From: SG8-39 sp041558415
Lineage (GTDB): Bacteria; Pseudomonadota; Gammaproteobacteria; Burkholderiales; SG8-39
DNA length: 16,187 nucleotides
Assembly (NCBI GenBank): GCA_041558415.1
Contig: JBFFEY010000067.1
Location: 1 to 16,187, forward strand
Direction: 5' to 3'
Shown here: positions 6,991-13,779 of the stretch, piece by piece
Layout of the letters: every line of letters begins with the position of its first letter
Numbering within the stretch: the stretch's first letter is position 1
Notes under the pieces: generated by a model
Databases searched by the model: none
What the model saw: the letters and a program-made list of their open reading frames with translations, nothing else
What the model was told of the DNA's origin: nothing
Made by a program: the position numbers and the translations under genes

Positions 6991-8994
6991 ATGGCCGCTG
7001 AAGAAAGGGCACCGCGGCGCCTTCCCTGGCAGGTGACCGAGCGTTCGCTCGGCCACGGGCTGCTGCGCTGCACGGCGGGCGTGATCCTCTTCGCTGGCGC
7101 GGCGCTCTTCGCCGCGCCGCTGTGGTTCGGTGTGCCGACGCAGCTGTCCCCTCCGGCCGCGGTGCCGCTCGTGCTCGGCGCCGCCGGTCTTGCGCTCCTG
7201 TTGTGGGGACTCGATGCGCTGCTGCGCCGCACGCAGATGACGCTGGAGCGCGACGGCGTCACCTTCGAACGACGTGGCTTGCGCGGCGCGCAGGCCTGGA
7301 GCGAACCACTCGACGCCTACCGCGGCGTGCTCGCGAGCTGCGAGGCGAGGCGCGGCGGCGTCGACTACACGATCGTGCTGAAGCATGCCAAGGACGCGAC
7401 GCGCGACGCGGTCCTCGAGCGCTGGCCGAGCCCGGCCGGGCAGCGTGCGCGGCTGGCCGGCTGGGCGAAGCTGCTCGGCCTGCCGGCGCTCGCGGCGGCG
7501 GCGCGCGGACTGGAAGCGCGCGCCCCGTCTGACATCGGCAAGCCGCTCGCCACGCTCACCGCCGAGGGCAAGTTCACTCCGCCGGCCGCGCCGGCCGAGG
7601 TTCCCGCCGCAGGCACGGTGCGATCGCTGCCGCGCGCAGAGGGTTACGCGTTCCGCAGCTGGCGCGGTGGCGCGGCGATCGCGCTGGGCGTCGCAGGTAT
7701 CGCCATCGGTCTCGTCGAGCTCGCCGTGCTCGGCGACGTCGATGCCGAAGCTGCGGGCCTCGCGACGCGCATCGCGGCCTACGGCCGGTTGGTGGTGCTG
7801 CCGCTCGGCGTCGCTCTGCTTGCGCTCGGCGCGCGTCTCGGCGAGACGCTGGAAGTCGATCCCACAGGGGTGCGCGCCTGCCTGCTGCTCGGTCAGGGCG
7901 TGCTGCGCGAGACCCTGATCGCCGCCGATGCGGTGGACCAGGTACGTGCCGACCCGCGGCTCGGCGTGCACATCGTCGCCGATGAGGGCGCGGTCCGCTT
8001 CGCCCGCGGCGCACCGGAGGCGGTGCTACGCCTGATCGCCAACGCGGTGCTCGCCACGGTCGCGCGCGGAACCGAGGACGTCGGCGCGGCGCAAATCGGC
8101 CGGCTGCGCAAGTTCGCCACCGCGGGATTCGCCGCCGGCCTCGGTCCGGACCAGGTGCACGCCAAGCTCTCCGAGCTCGGCGCGCCGGTCGAGGACGTCG
8201 AGGCCTGCCTGCGCGCGATCGCCGAGGACCGTACGCTGCCGTACGCCGGGCTGATGCGCGCCTACCTGAAGCTCGGGCGGCTTGCTACCGCGCGACCGGC
8301 CGCGATCGTGCTCGCCCTGCCGCCGATCGTGCCGCCCGGCGTGGCGCGCGCCGCAGTGGACACGGTGGGACTGGGCGGTCCGCTGCGCGCCGCCGCCGTC
8401 GGCGGCGCGCTGCTCTTTCTCGTCTGGCTGGCGGTGCCGCTGTTCGAACGTGGCGCGCAGTTCGTCGCGCCCTGGGTGCCGACAGCGGCGCGCGCCGCGT
8501 TGCACGATGCAACGCGCGCGGAAGGCGAAGCGGACTACAGGACTGCCGGGCGCATCGCGCAGGGCTACGCCGGCTTCGAGGTGCCGGCCGCACAGGGCAC
8601 GCGCTACATCCTTTTCGGCGCCGAGCAGGTGAGCGCCGAGGTACAGGGTCGTCATCTGCGCGTGGTCGTGAAGAATCTGCGGCTTGAAAAGAAGAGCGAC
8701 GTGCAGCGCGCAGACTATGCTGCCGTCGGGATCGTCGTCGCGCCACTCGATGCGCGGCGTCCCGACCATTGGGCACCGGCCTACGATTTCAACGTCGGCG
8801 GAACGCTCAGCGCCGAGGCGCCGGTGGCGACGCTCGCCGAGCAGGCGTTCATCGTACCGACCATGGCGGATGCCTGTGCAGGCGGCTGCCTGGCGCGCCT
8901 GCTCCTGCAGGTGCGCACTGAGGCCGCGGCACCCTTCACCGAGAATTCACCCGTCTTCCGGCTCGCGCCAGGCGCGGCCAAGCCGACCAGCTAG
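6991..8994 (+). CDS. Multipass membrane protein of unknown function with internal duplication
   Basis: This 667-residue protein is not recognised. Five hydrophobic segments are visible, at about 25-48, 56-78, 227-249, 265-287 and 468-486. The first pair is followed by a soluble stretch (TLERDGVTFERRGLRG...) and the second pair by a similar one (TLEVDPTGVRACLLLG...), so the first 370 residues look like two copies of a unit of two TM helices plus a small beta-rich, possibly PH-like domain. A helical region (about 365-440) and the fifth TM follow, then a soluble domain of about 170 residues (FEVPAAQGTRYILFGAEQ...), probably on the far side of the membrane. The ATG at 6991 has no strong ribosome site, so the start is uncertain. 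The gene converges on the aldo/keto reductase and shares a CTAG with it. Confidence 0.78.
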   Translation: MAAEERAPRRLPWQVTERSLGHGLLRCTAGVILFAGAALFAAPLWFGVPTQLSPPAAVPLVLGAAGLALLLWGLDALLRRTQMTLERDGVTFERRGLRGAQAWSEPLDAYRGVLASCEARRGGVDYTIVLKHAKDATRDAVLERWPSPAGQRARLAGWAKLLGLPALAAAARGLEARAPSDIGKPLATLTAEGKFTPPAAPAEVPAAGTVRSLPRAEGYAFRSWRGGAAIALGVAGIAIGLVELAVLGDVDAEAAGLATRIAAYGRLVVLPLGVALLALGARLGETLEVDPTGVRACLLLGQGVLRETLIAADAVDQVRADPRLGVHIVADEGAVRFARGAPEAVLRLIANAVLATVARGTEDVGAAQIGRLRKFATAGFAAGLGPDQVHAKLSELGAPVEDVEACLRAIAEDRTLPYAGLMRAYLKLGRLATARPAAIVLALPPIVPPGVARAAVDTVGLGGPLRAAAVGGALLFLVWLAVPLFERGAQFVAPWVPTAARAALHDATRAEGEADYRTAGRIAQGYAGFEVPAAQGTRYILFGAEQVSAEVQGRHLRVVVKNLRLEKKSDVQRADYAAVGIVVAPLDARRPDHWAPAYDFNVGGTLSAEAPVATLAEQAFIVPTMADACAGGCLARLLLQVRTEAAAPFTENSPVFRLAPGAAKPTS

Positions 8995-9899
8995 AGGCCC
9001 TCGAAGTACTGCTCCATGCGGCGGCGCAGCGCCTGGTCGGGCAGCCGCCCGCGTGCCGCGCCAAGGTTGTCGATGACGTGTTCGGGGCGGCGCGTGCCGG
9101 GGATCGCCACGGTTACGGCCGGGTGCCCGATCACGTACTTCAGAAAGAACTGCGCCCAGCTCGCGCAGTCGAACTCCGCGACCCAGTCAGGCAGCGGCTT
9201 GCCGCGTACTGCGGAGAACAGGCGTGCGCGACCGAAGGGCAGGTTGATCAGCACCGCCACGCCGCGCTCCAGCGCGAGTGGCAGGATGCGTTCGGCGGCG
9301 CTGCGGTTGTCGATCGAGTAGTCGACCTGGACGAAGTCGAGCTTCTGCGTCTGCAACACCTCTTCCATCTCGCCGTACTGCGCGTCGCGCGAGGTGGTGA
9401 CGCCGACGTAGCGGTAGCGTCCCCCCTGCCGGCCTTCGCGCATGCTGGCGAGCTGGGTCGCAGTATCGGAGAGGTTGTGCACTTGGATGAGGTCGATGGC
9501 GTCGGTGCGCAGGCGCTGGAACGACGCCCTCATCTCCTCGAGGCCGGCCTCGCGCCCGCTGCTGTACACCTTGGTCGCGAGAAATAGCTGCTTGCGGATG
9601 TCGAGCTCGGCGATGAGCTGGCCGAGCACAATCTCCGAGGAGCCGTACATCGGCGCGGTGTCGATCAGCTTGCCGCCCGCCGCGGCGAAGGTTCTCAGCG
9701 TTTCGCGCAGCGGCGCGATGTCTCCTTCCGGGCCGGTGCGGTAACGATTGGTGCCGATACCCACCACCGGCAGGCGCTCGCCGCTGGAAGGGATCGGCCG
9801 CGTGAGCAGCGATCCGCTGGCGCTGCGGGCAGTACCGCCGACGGCGGCGGCTGCGGCGCCTGCGCCGAGCTTGAGAATGTCGCGACGCGTGAGGCTCAT
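8991..9899 (-). CDS. Tat-exported aldo/keto reductase
   Basis: This 302-residue protein is an NAD(P)H-dependent aldo/keto reductase of the (alpha/beta)8 barrel type. The catalytic tetrad is complete: D80 and Y85 in LIDTAPMYG, K110 in LATKVY and H141 in IDLIQVHN. A C-terminal IPGTRRPEHVIDN segment is the usual cofactor-phosphate loop. The N-terminus MSLTRRDILKLGAGAAAAA is a twin-arginine signal, which suggests export to the periplasm after folding; the substrate cannot be inferred. The ATG at 9899 is supported by AAGGAG (complement of 9907-9912). The start overlaps the stop of the upstream carrier gene by ATGA, so it is the last gene of a three-gene operon. The 3' end overlaps the convergent plus-strand gene by four bases. 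An open frame continues upstream inside the carrier gene, but it is the wrong frame for that gene and not a fusion. Confidence 0.92.
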   Translation of the reverse strand: MSLTRRDILKLGAGAAAAAVGGTARSASGSLLTRPIPSSGERLPVVGIGTNRYRTGPEGDIAPLRETLRTFAAAGGKLIDTAPMYGSSEIVLGQLIAELDIRKQLFLATKVYSSGREAGLEEMRASFQRLRTDAIDLIQVHNLSDTATQLASMREGRQGGRYRYVGVTTSRDAQYGEMEEVLQTQKLDFVQVDYSIDNRSAAERILPLALERGVAVLINLPFGRARLFSAVRGKPLPDWVAEFDCASWAQFFLKYVIGHPAVTVAIPGTRRPEHVIDNLGAARGRLPDQALRRRMEQYFEGL

Positions 9900-11191
9900 G
9901 CCCGGGCTCCTTGTTGAGGTATGTTTTGGGCCGCTTTGGCTGCCCGGTCCTGCCGTCGCCCGAGCCACAGCGCGAGTACGGCCCAGAGGGCGGCGAGCGG
10001 TGCGGCGGCGAGCGCGATCGCACCGATCGACAGGCCGAGTGCTCGCAGTCCGGTGAAGATCCAGCCGCTGGCAAGGTCGCCGCCGCGGTACACGGCGGCG
10101 TCGAGAAAAGCTTTCGACTTGTACTTTTCCTCGCGCCCGAGCACGGTGAACAGTACTTCTCGCGTCGGTTTGGCCAGACCGTAGCGCAGCGCGCGGTAGG
10201 CAACCTGCATTGCGATCAGCACCGCCAGCTGCGGTGTCGTGCCGAGCCAGAAAAACCCCGCGGCGGTCACCACGGGCAGCGCCGCGAGCGTCGCGCCGAC
10301 GCCCAGCCAGCGGATGACGCGCGCTGCGACCCAGACCTGCAGCACGATCGTGCAGGCGTTCGACCACAGGTCGATACTCGCAAACAGCGCCGTGCGCGCG
10401 GCGCGGTCGGCAAGGGCGGCGCGGATCAGATCGGCCTGCACGAAGTACAGCACGGTCGAGGCGTAGGTCATCAGCAGGATGTAGCCCGCGATGCCCATCA
10501 GGTAGGGTGAACGGAACACGGTTGCCATGCCGCTCCAGGCGGTGCCGGCGAGGGGGCGGTTTTCCGCGCGTGCGGGATCGGCATTGCCGCCGAAGCGCCG
10601 GTGCAGTACACGCGCACACCCGCAGGCGGCTTCGAGCGGCAGGCAGGCAAACAGCAGAAGCGCGAACGACGGCAGCTTTTGCGCCAGCGCCGCGGTGAAT
10701 GCGCTGCCGGCGATGGCGCCGAGGGAACTGCCGACTGCGATGAAGCCGAACAGCCGTTTGCCCTGCTCGTTGCTGAAGCAGTCGACCATGAAGCCCCAGA
10801 ACACCGTTACCGCGAACAGCGCGAAGATGCTCGCCCAGACGTAGAACGCGCGGTCGATCCAGGGGCGCGCGCTCTCCGGCAACAGCACGAGGGCCGCGTA
10901 GAACAGCAGGAGGTTGGCGATGAAGAAGCGGTTGGCAAGCGGCACGAACACGCCGCGCGGCCAGCGCGACCCGGCCCAGGAGTACAGCGGCACGACCACC
11001 AGCATGGCGAAGAACACCGCGGTCCACAGGTACTGCAGATTGCCGCGGTCGGCGGCGCTGATCTCGTCGCGCACCGCGCGCAACACGTAATACGCGAACA
11101 GGATGCAAAAGCCGTAGGCCGTGGCCCACAGCAGCGGCGCGGCCTCGTCTTCCCTTGCCGAGACGGTCTTCAGGATCAGGCGCTTGAGCAT
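9896..11191 (-). CDS. ATP/ADP-exchanger-like (NTT/AAA family) MFS-type carrier
   Basis: A 431-residue inner-membrane protein with about twelve hydrophobic segments. It resembles the nucleotide (NTP/NDP) exchanger-like carriers common in free-living proteobacteria: AYYVLRAVRDE near the start, FVPLANRFFIANLLLFY after the second helix, and KPTREVLFTVLGREEKYKSK followed by YRGGD near the C-terminus (about 90 to 60 residues from the end). True ATP/ADP exchange is shown for intracellular parasites and plastids; in relatives like this the substrate is unknown. The ATG at 11191 gives the family-like MLKRLILKTVSARED start; a GTG at 11203 in the same frame has a weak AGG six bases upstream and is an alternative. 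It follows the MFS gene by 28 bp (16 from the GTG) and overlaps the reductase by ATGA. Confidence is high for a carrier, moderate for the subfamily. Confidence 0.85.
   Translation of the reverse strand: MLKRLILKTVSAREDEAAPLLWATAYGFCILFAYYVLRAVRDEISAADRGNLQYLWTAVFFAMLVVVPLYSWAGSRWPRGVFVPLANRFFIANLLLFYAALVLLPESARPWIDRAFYVWASIFALFAVTVFWGFMVDCFSNEQGKRLFGFIAVGSSLGAIAGSAFTAALAQKLPSFALLLFACLPLEAACGCARVLHRRFGGNADPARAENRPLAGTAWSGMATVFRSPYLMGIAGYILLMTYASTVLYFVQADLIRAALADRAARTALFASIDLWSNACTIVLQVWVAARVIRWLGVGATLAALPVVTAAGFFWLGTTPQLAVLIAMQVAYRALRYGLAKPTREVLFTVLGREEKYKSKAFLDAAVYRGGDLASGWIFTGLRALGLSIGAIALAAAPLAALWAVLALWLGRRQDRAAKAAQNIPQQGARA
9907..9912 (-). promoter_or_regulatory. Shine-Dalgarno of the aldo/keto reductase
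   Basis: AAGGAG on the minus strand lies seven bases before the ATG at 9899, within the coding end of the upstream carrier gene. It decides the start and places the twin-arginine motif at residues 5-6, as expected for a Tat signal. Confidence 0.75.
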
Positions 11192-11219
11192 GCGGATGCG
11201 CACTCTACGCCTGAAGCGT

Positions 11220-12449
11220 TCACTGTGGCCGGCGGGCGAGTAAAAAAAACAGCGAGCCGAGCCCGGCGACCACGGCGATGACCGTGAAGCCGGCCCGGTA
11301 GTCGCCGGTCAGGTCGGCGAGTAGACCGGCGATCAGCGGCCCGCCGATCTGGCCGATGACGATGATCATCGAGGACAGGCCCAGGATCATGCCGATCGCG
11401 CGCCGGCCGAAATAGTCGGCCCGGATCGCCTGCATGAACGGCCCGCGCACGCCCCAGGCGACGCCGTGCAGGATCGCGAACGCCACCAGCATGTCGGCGC
11501 CCGTGGCGTAGGTCAGCATGAGCAGCCCGGCGGCGTGCGACAGCATGCAGCCGGCGGCGACAAAGCGCTTGTCGTAACGGTCGCCGAGCCACCAGCCGAG
11601 CAGGATGCCGCCGAGCTGCGACACGGTGACCAGGGTGATCACCAGCGAGGCCTGCTGCAGCGAGTAGCCGAGGCCCTCCTTCATGTGGGTGATGGCATGC
11701 ACGTTGACGGCGAAGACGACCAGCAACGCGAAGCCATGGCCGAGCGAGAGCAGCCAGAAGGCGGGCGTCGCGAGCGCTTCGCGCGCGCTGAACTCGCGGC
11801 GCGCCGGCGGGGGTACGCCGGCCAGGGTCGCGCCGGGCTCGGGAGGCGGGGCGGGCGGCAGGCCGTCGACCGTCTCGCCGTGGTCCTCCGGCCTGCGACG
11901 GAAGACGCGCGCGAGCGGAAAGCCGAACAGGATGACCAGCAGGCCGGAGACGAACGCGGTCGCGCGCCAGCCGAAGCTGTGCAGCGACCAGGCGACCACC
12001 GGCACGAAGATGCCGCCGAAGGCCAGGCCGAGGGATAGCGCGGAAAGCGCGCGGGCACGCTTTTTCTCGAACCAGTGGATGAGCGCGACGTTTAGCGGGA
12101 AGAAGCCGGCTAGGCTCGAGCCCAGCGCGATCACGATGAAGGCGGCATAAAAGCCGGCCAGCGAGTCGATCTGGCTGAGCAGCATGAACCCCAGGCCGAA
12201 GGTGACGATGCCGATGCGGATCATGCCCTGCGGGCCGAAGCGATCCATCAGCCAGCCGAGGGCCGGGCCGAGCAGCGCCGCCTCCATCGGTTGCAGGGCC
12301 GCGGCGCCGGAGAGGGCGGTCTTCGACCAGCCGCGCTCGTCGGTGAGCACCGCGAGATAGGCGCCGAAGCCCTGGTGCAGGAGGCCGGCCTGCAGAAACT
12401 GGAGCCCGCAGCCGGCGGCGACCATCCGCCAGCCGTAGAAGATGTTCAT
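11220..12449 (-). CDS. MFS transporter, oxalate/formate or monocarboxylate carrier-like
   Basis: This 409-residue protein has twelve hydrophobic segments split by a proline-rich cytoplasmic loop at about 185-225 (RRRPEDHGETVDG, then APPPEPG). The MNIFYGWRMVAAGCGLQF start and the loop motif GWLMDRFGPQGMIRIG after helix 2 are typical of the MFS branch containing oxalate/formate antiporters and monocarboxylate carriers, so a small organic anion is a reasonable guess only. The ATG at 12449 is preceded on its own strand by a pyrimidine-rich stretch with no Shine-Dalgarno, so initiation may be weak or the message short-leadered. It is the first gene of a likely operon with the NTT-like carrier and the Tat reductase, divergent from the response regulator gene. 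A run of eight T bases occurs nine codons before its stop. Confidence 0.9.
   Translation of the reverse strand: MNIFYGWRMVAAGCGLQFLQAGLLHQGFGAYLAVLTDERGWSKTALSGAAALQPMEAALLGPALGWLMDRFGPQGMIRIGIVTFGLGFMLLSQIDSLAGFYAAFIVIALGSSLAGFFPLNVALIHWFEKKRARALSALSLGLAFGGIFVPVVAWSLHSFGWRATAFVSGLLVILFGFPLARVFRRRPEDHGETVDGLPPAPPPEPGATLAGVPPPARREFSAREALATPAFWLLSLGHGFALLVVFAVNVHAITHMKEGLGYSLQQASLVITLVTVSQLGGILLGWWLGDRYDKRFVAAGCMLSHAAGLLMLTYATGADMLVAFAILHGVAWGVRGPFMQAIRADYFGRRAIGMILGLSSMIIVIGQIGGPLIAGLLADLTGDYRAGFTVIAVVAGLGSLFFLLARRPQ
11242..11249 (-). repeat. T8 homopolymer near the end of the MFS gene
   Basis: Eight consecutive T bases on the coding strand encode Phe-Phe-Leu near the MFS C-terminus. Such a run is rare in this GC-rich window. 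The +1 frame after it is open through to the start of the downstream carrier gene, as described in the findings. Confidence 0.8.
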
Positions 12450-12543
12450 AGGAGGAGCGGCAGCATAGCCCAGGCACGGCGGGTGCGCCGCGCCTGGTTC
12501 GCGGCACCATCTGCGGCGCCCTGTGAAGAAGTTGGCAAACGGC

Positions 12544-12573
12544 TTGGCCCCACGGCCTGCCGCGGCCTATAGT
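12544..12573 (+). promoter_or_regulatory. Candidate promoter of the response regulator gene
   Basis: TTGGCC (12544-12549) and TATAGT (12568-12573) are separated by 18 bp and resemble the sigma-70 -35 and -10 boxes (4/6 and 5/6 matches). The -10 box ends only nine bases before the ATG at 12583, so the transcript would be leaderless or nearly so. No Shine-Dalgarno is visible before that ATG. Confidence 0.45.
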
Positions 12574-12582
12574 ATTCGCCGC

Positions 12583-13407
12583 ATGGCCAAGAAACCGGAA
12601 AGCTTCGACGTCGGCCCCAAGGATGTGTACGCCCTGACGGGACTCGGCAACCGCGAGTTGCGTGCTTCGGGTACCAGCCTGCCGGCGGCCGAGCTTGCGC
12701 TGCTCGTGCTGATCGACGGCAAAGCGAGCGTGGCGCAGATCGAGCACAGCGCCAAGGGCCAGTCGCCGGAACAGCTGCGGACCCTGCTCGGCACGCTGTA
12801 TGAGAAGGGGCTGATTGATCTCGCCAGCCGCATGAAGGGCGATTTCTTCAGCCTCACGATGCCGCTCCAGATCCCGAAAGCTGCGGCGGCGGAAAAACAG
12901 CGGGAAGCGAGCGAAGGCGTCAGCTCGCTGCAGGACAAGGGCTACTTCGTCAGCATTGCGCGGCGCACGGCCGGCGGCCACCCGCTGCCCGAGGGCCGCA
13001 AGCCGGTGATGCTGCTGATCGACGACGACGACACGCTGGTCAAGCTGTTGCACACCGTCTTTCAGCTCGAGGGCTTCGAGCTGCGTACGGCGGCCAACCG
13101 CGCCGGCGTCGGGCAAGCCTTCGACGCGCAGCCGCCGCCGGACTTGGCGCTGCTCGACGTGGTGCTTCCCGACATCGACGGCTTCGAGGTGCTCGGCCGC
13201 ATCCGCTCGCACCCGACGCTCAAGGCGCTGCCCGTGATCATGCTCACGGCGCAGGCGACGCGGGAATCGGTGCTCAACGGCTTGCATCTCGGCGCGGACG
13301 GTTACGTCACCAAGCCGTTCGAGATCGAGGTCTTGCTGGACGCGGTACGTACCGTGCTTGGGGCCTCGGCGCTGCCGAAGAGTGGCGGCCCGATCCGCAA
13401 CGACTGA
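12583..13407 (+). CDS. Response regulator with unrecognised N-terminal domain and C-terminal receiver
   Basis: This 274-residue protein ends in a receiver (REC) domain, about 140-260, with every switch residue: acidic pair D147/D148, phosphoacceptor D192 (ALLDVVLPDIDG), T222 (IMLTAQ) and K244 (YVTKPF). Residues 1-85 form a separate small, mostly helical domain (GLGNRELRASG, ALLVLIDGKASVAQIE, LLGTLYEKGLIDL). It looks winged-helix-like but is not one I can name. An alanine- and lysine-rich linker joins the two. There is no classical DNA-binding output after the receiver, so the N-terminal part is probably the output or a localisation module. The ATG at 12583 follows a TATAGT box closely; a GTG at 12523 in frame would add 20 poorly conserved-looking residues. 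An HPt gene follows after 14 bp; no histidine kinase is in view. Confidence 0.88.
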   Translation: MAKKPESFDVGPKDVYALTGLGNRELRASGTSLPAAELALLVLIDGKASVAQIEHSAKGQSPEQLRTLLGTLYEKGLIDLASRMKGDFFSLTMPLQIPKAAAAEKQREASEGVSSLQDKGYFVSIARRTAGGHPLPEGRKPVMLLIDDDDTLVKLLHTVFQLEGFELRTAANRAGVGQAFDAQPPPDLALLDVVLPDIDGFEVLGRIRSHPTLKALPVIMLTAQATRESVLNGLHLGADGYVTKPFEIEVLLDAVRTVLGASALPKSGGPIRND

Positions 13408-13421
13408 CGGCGAGCGCCGGG

Positions 13422-13757
13422 GTGAGCGACGCGGACGATCTCGCCGCCGAGCTCGCCGCGCTGACGGCTGAATACCGCCAAAAGCTCGCCGCGCGGCTCG
13501 ACGCGCTGGAGGCGTTGGCCGAGCAGCGGTCCCCCGGGCAACAGGGCGCTGCGCTCGTCGAAGACCTCTACCGTGCGCTGCACACCATCGCCGGCTCGGC
13601 AAAGACCTTCGGATTGCCCGCGGTCAGCGACGCGGCGCGCGCCGGCGAGCGTTATCTCGAGCCGATTTGCGGCGCGAACGAGCCGCTCAGCGCGGCGCAG
13701 TGGGATGACCTGAAAGTGCTGCTCGCGTCCCTGCGCAAAGCGGCCGGGTCCGCTTGA
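13422..13757 (+). CDS. Stand-alone HPt phosphotransfer protein
   Basis: This 111-residue protein is a single histidine phosphotransfer (HPt) domain. The phosphorylatable histidine is H54 in ALHTIAGSAKTFG, which fits the H-x3-GSA-x-TFG signature of the family. Flanking sequence is helical and alanine/leucine-rich, as expected for a four-helix bundle. The start is a GTG 14 bp after the response regulator stop, with only a weak G-rich upstream sequence, so translational coupling is likely. Its place beside a receiver protein suggests a phosphorelay: a hybrid kinase elsewhere would pass phosphate to H54 and on to D192 of the neighbour, or the HPt would drain phosphate from it. The direction cannot be read from sequence. 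Confidence 0.88.
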   Translation: MSDADDLAAELAALTAEYRQKLAARLDALEALAEQRSPGQQGAALVEDLYRALHTIAGSAKTFGLPAVSDAARAGERYLEPICGANEPLSAAQWDDLKVLLASLRKAAGSA

Positions 13758-13770
13758 GCGCCGGTGGCGC
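13758..13770. terminator. Small hairpin between convergent HPt and gshA genes
   Basis: GCGCC-GGT-GGCGC is a perfect 5-bp stem with a 3-base loop that fills most of the 22 bp between the HPt stop and the gshA stop. No T-tract follows on either strand, so it is at best a weak bidirectional terminator. Confidence 0.25.
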
Positions 13771-13779
13771 GCCGCGCGA

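Noticed and set aside
8991..11129. Reductase frame open far upstream through the carrier gene, suggesting a fusion
   Set aside because: The extension is an out-of-frame reading of the carrier. The Tat signal and AAGGAG place the true start at 9899.
12451..12456. Strong GGAGGA on the plus strand just outside the MFS start
   Set aside because: No plus-strand start codon and open frame follow at a usable distance, and on the minus strand it is an anti-Shine-Dalgarno-like sequence.
11176..13602. 808-codon minus-strand frame across the MFS and response regulator genes
   Set aside because: It is a low-complexity shadow; the MFS and receiver motifs lie in other frames.
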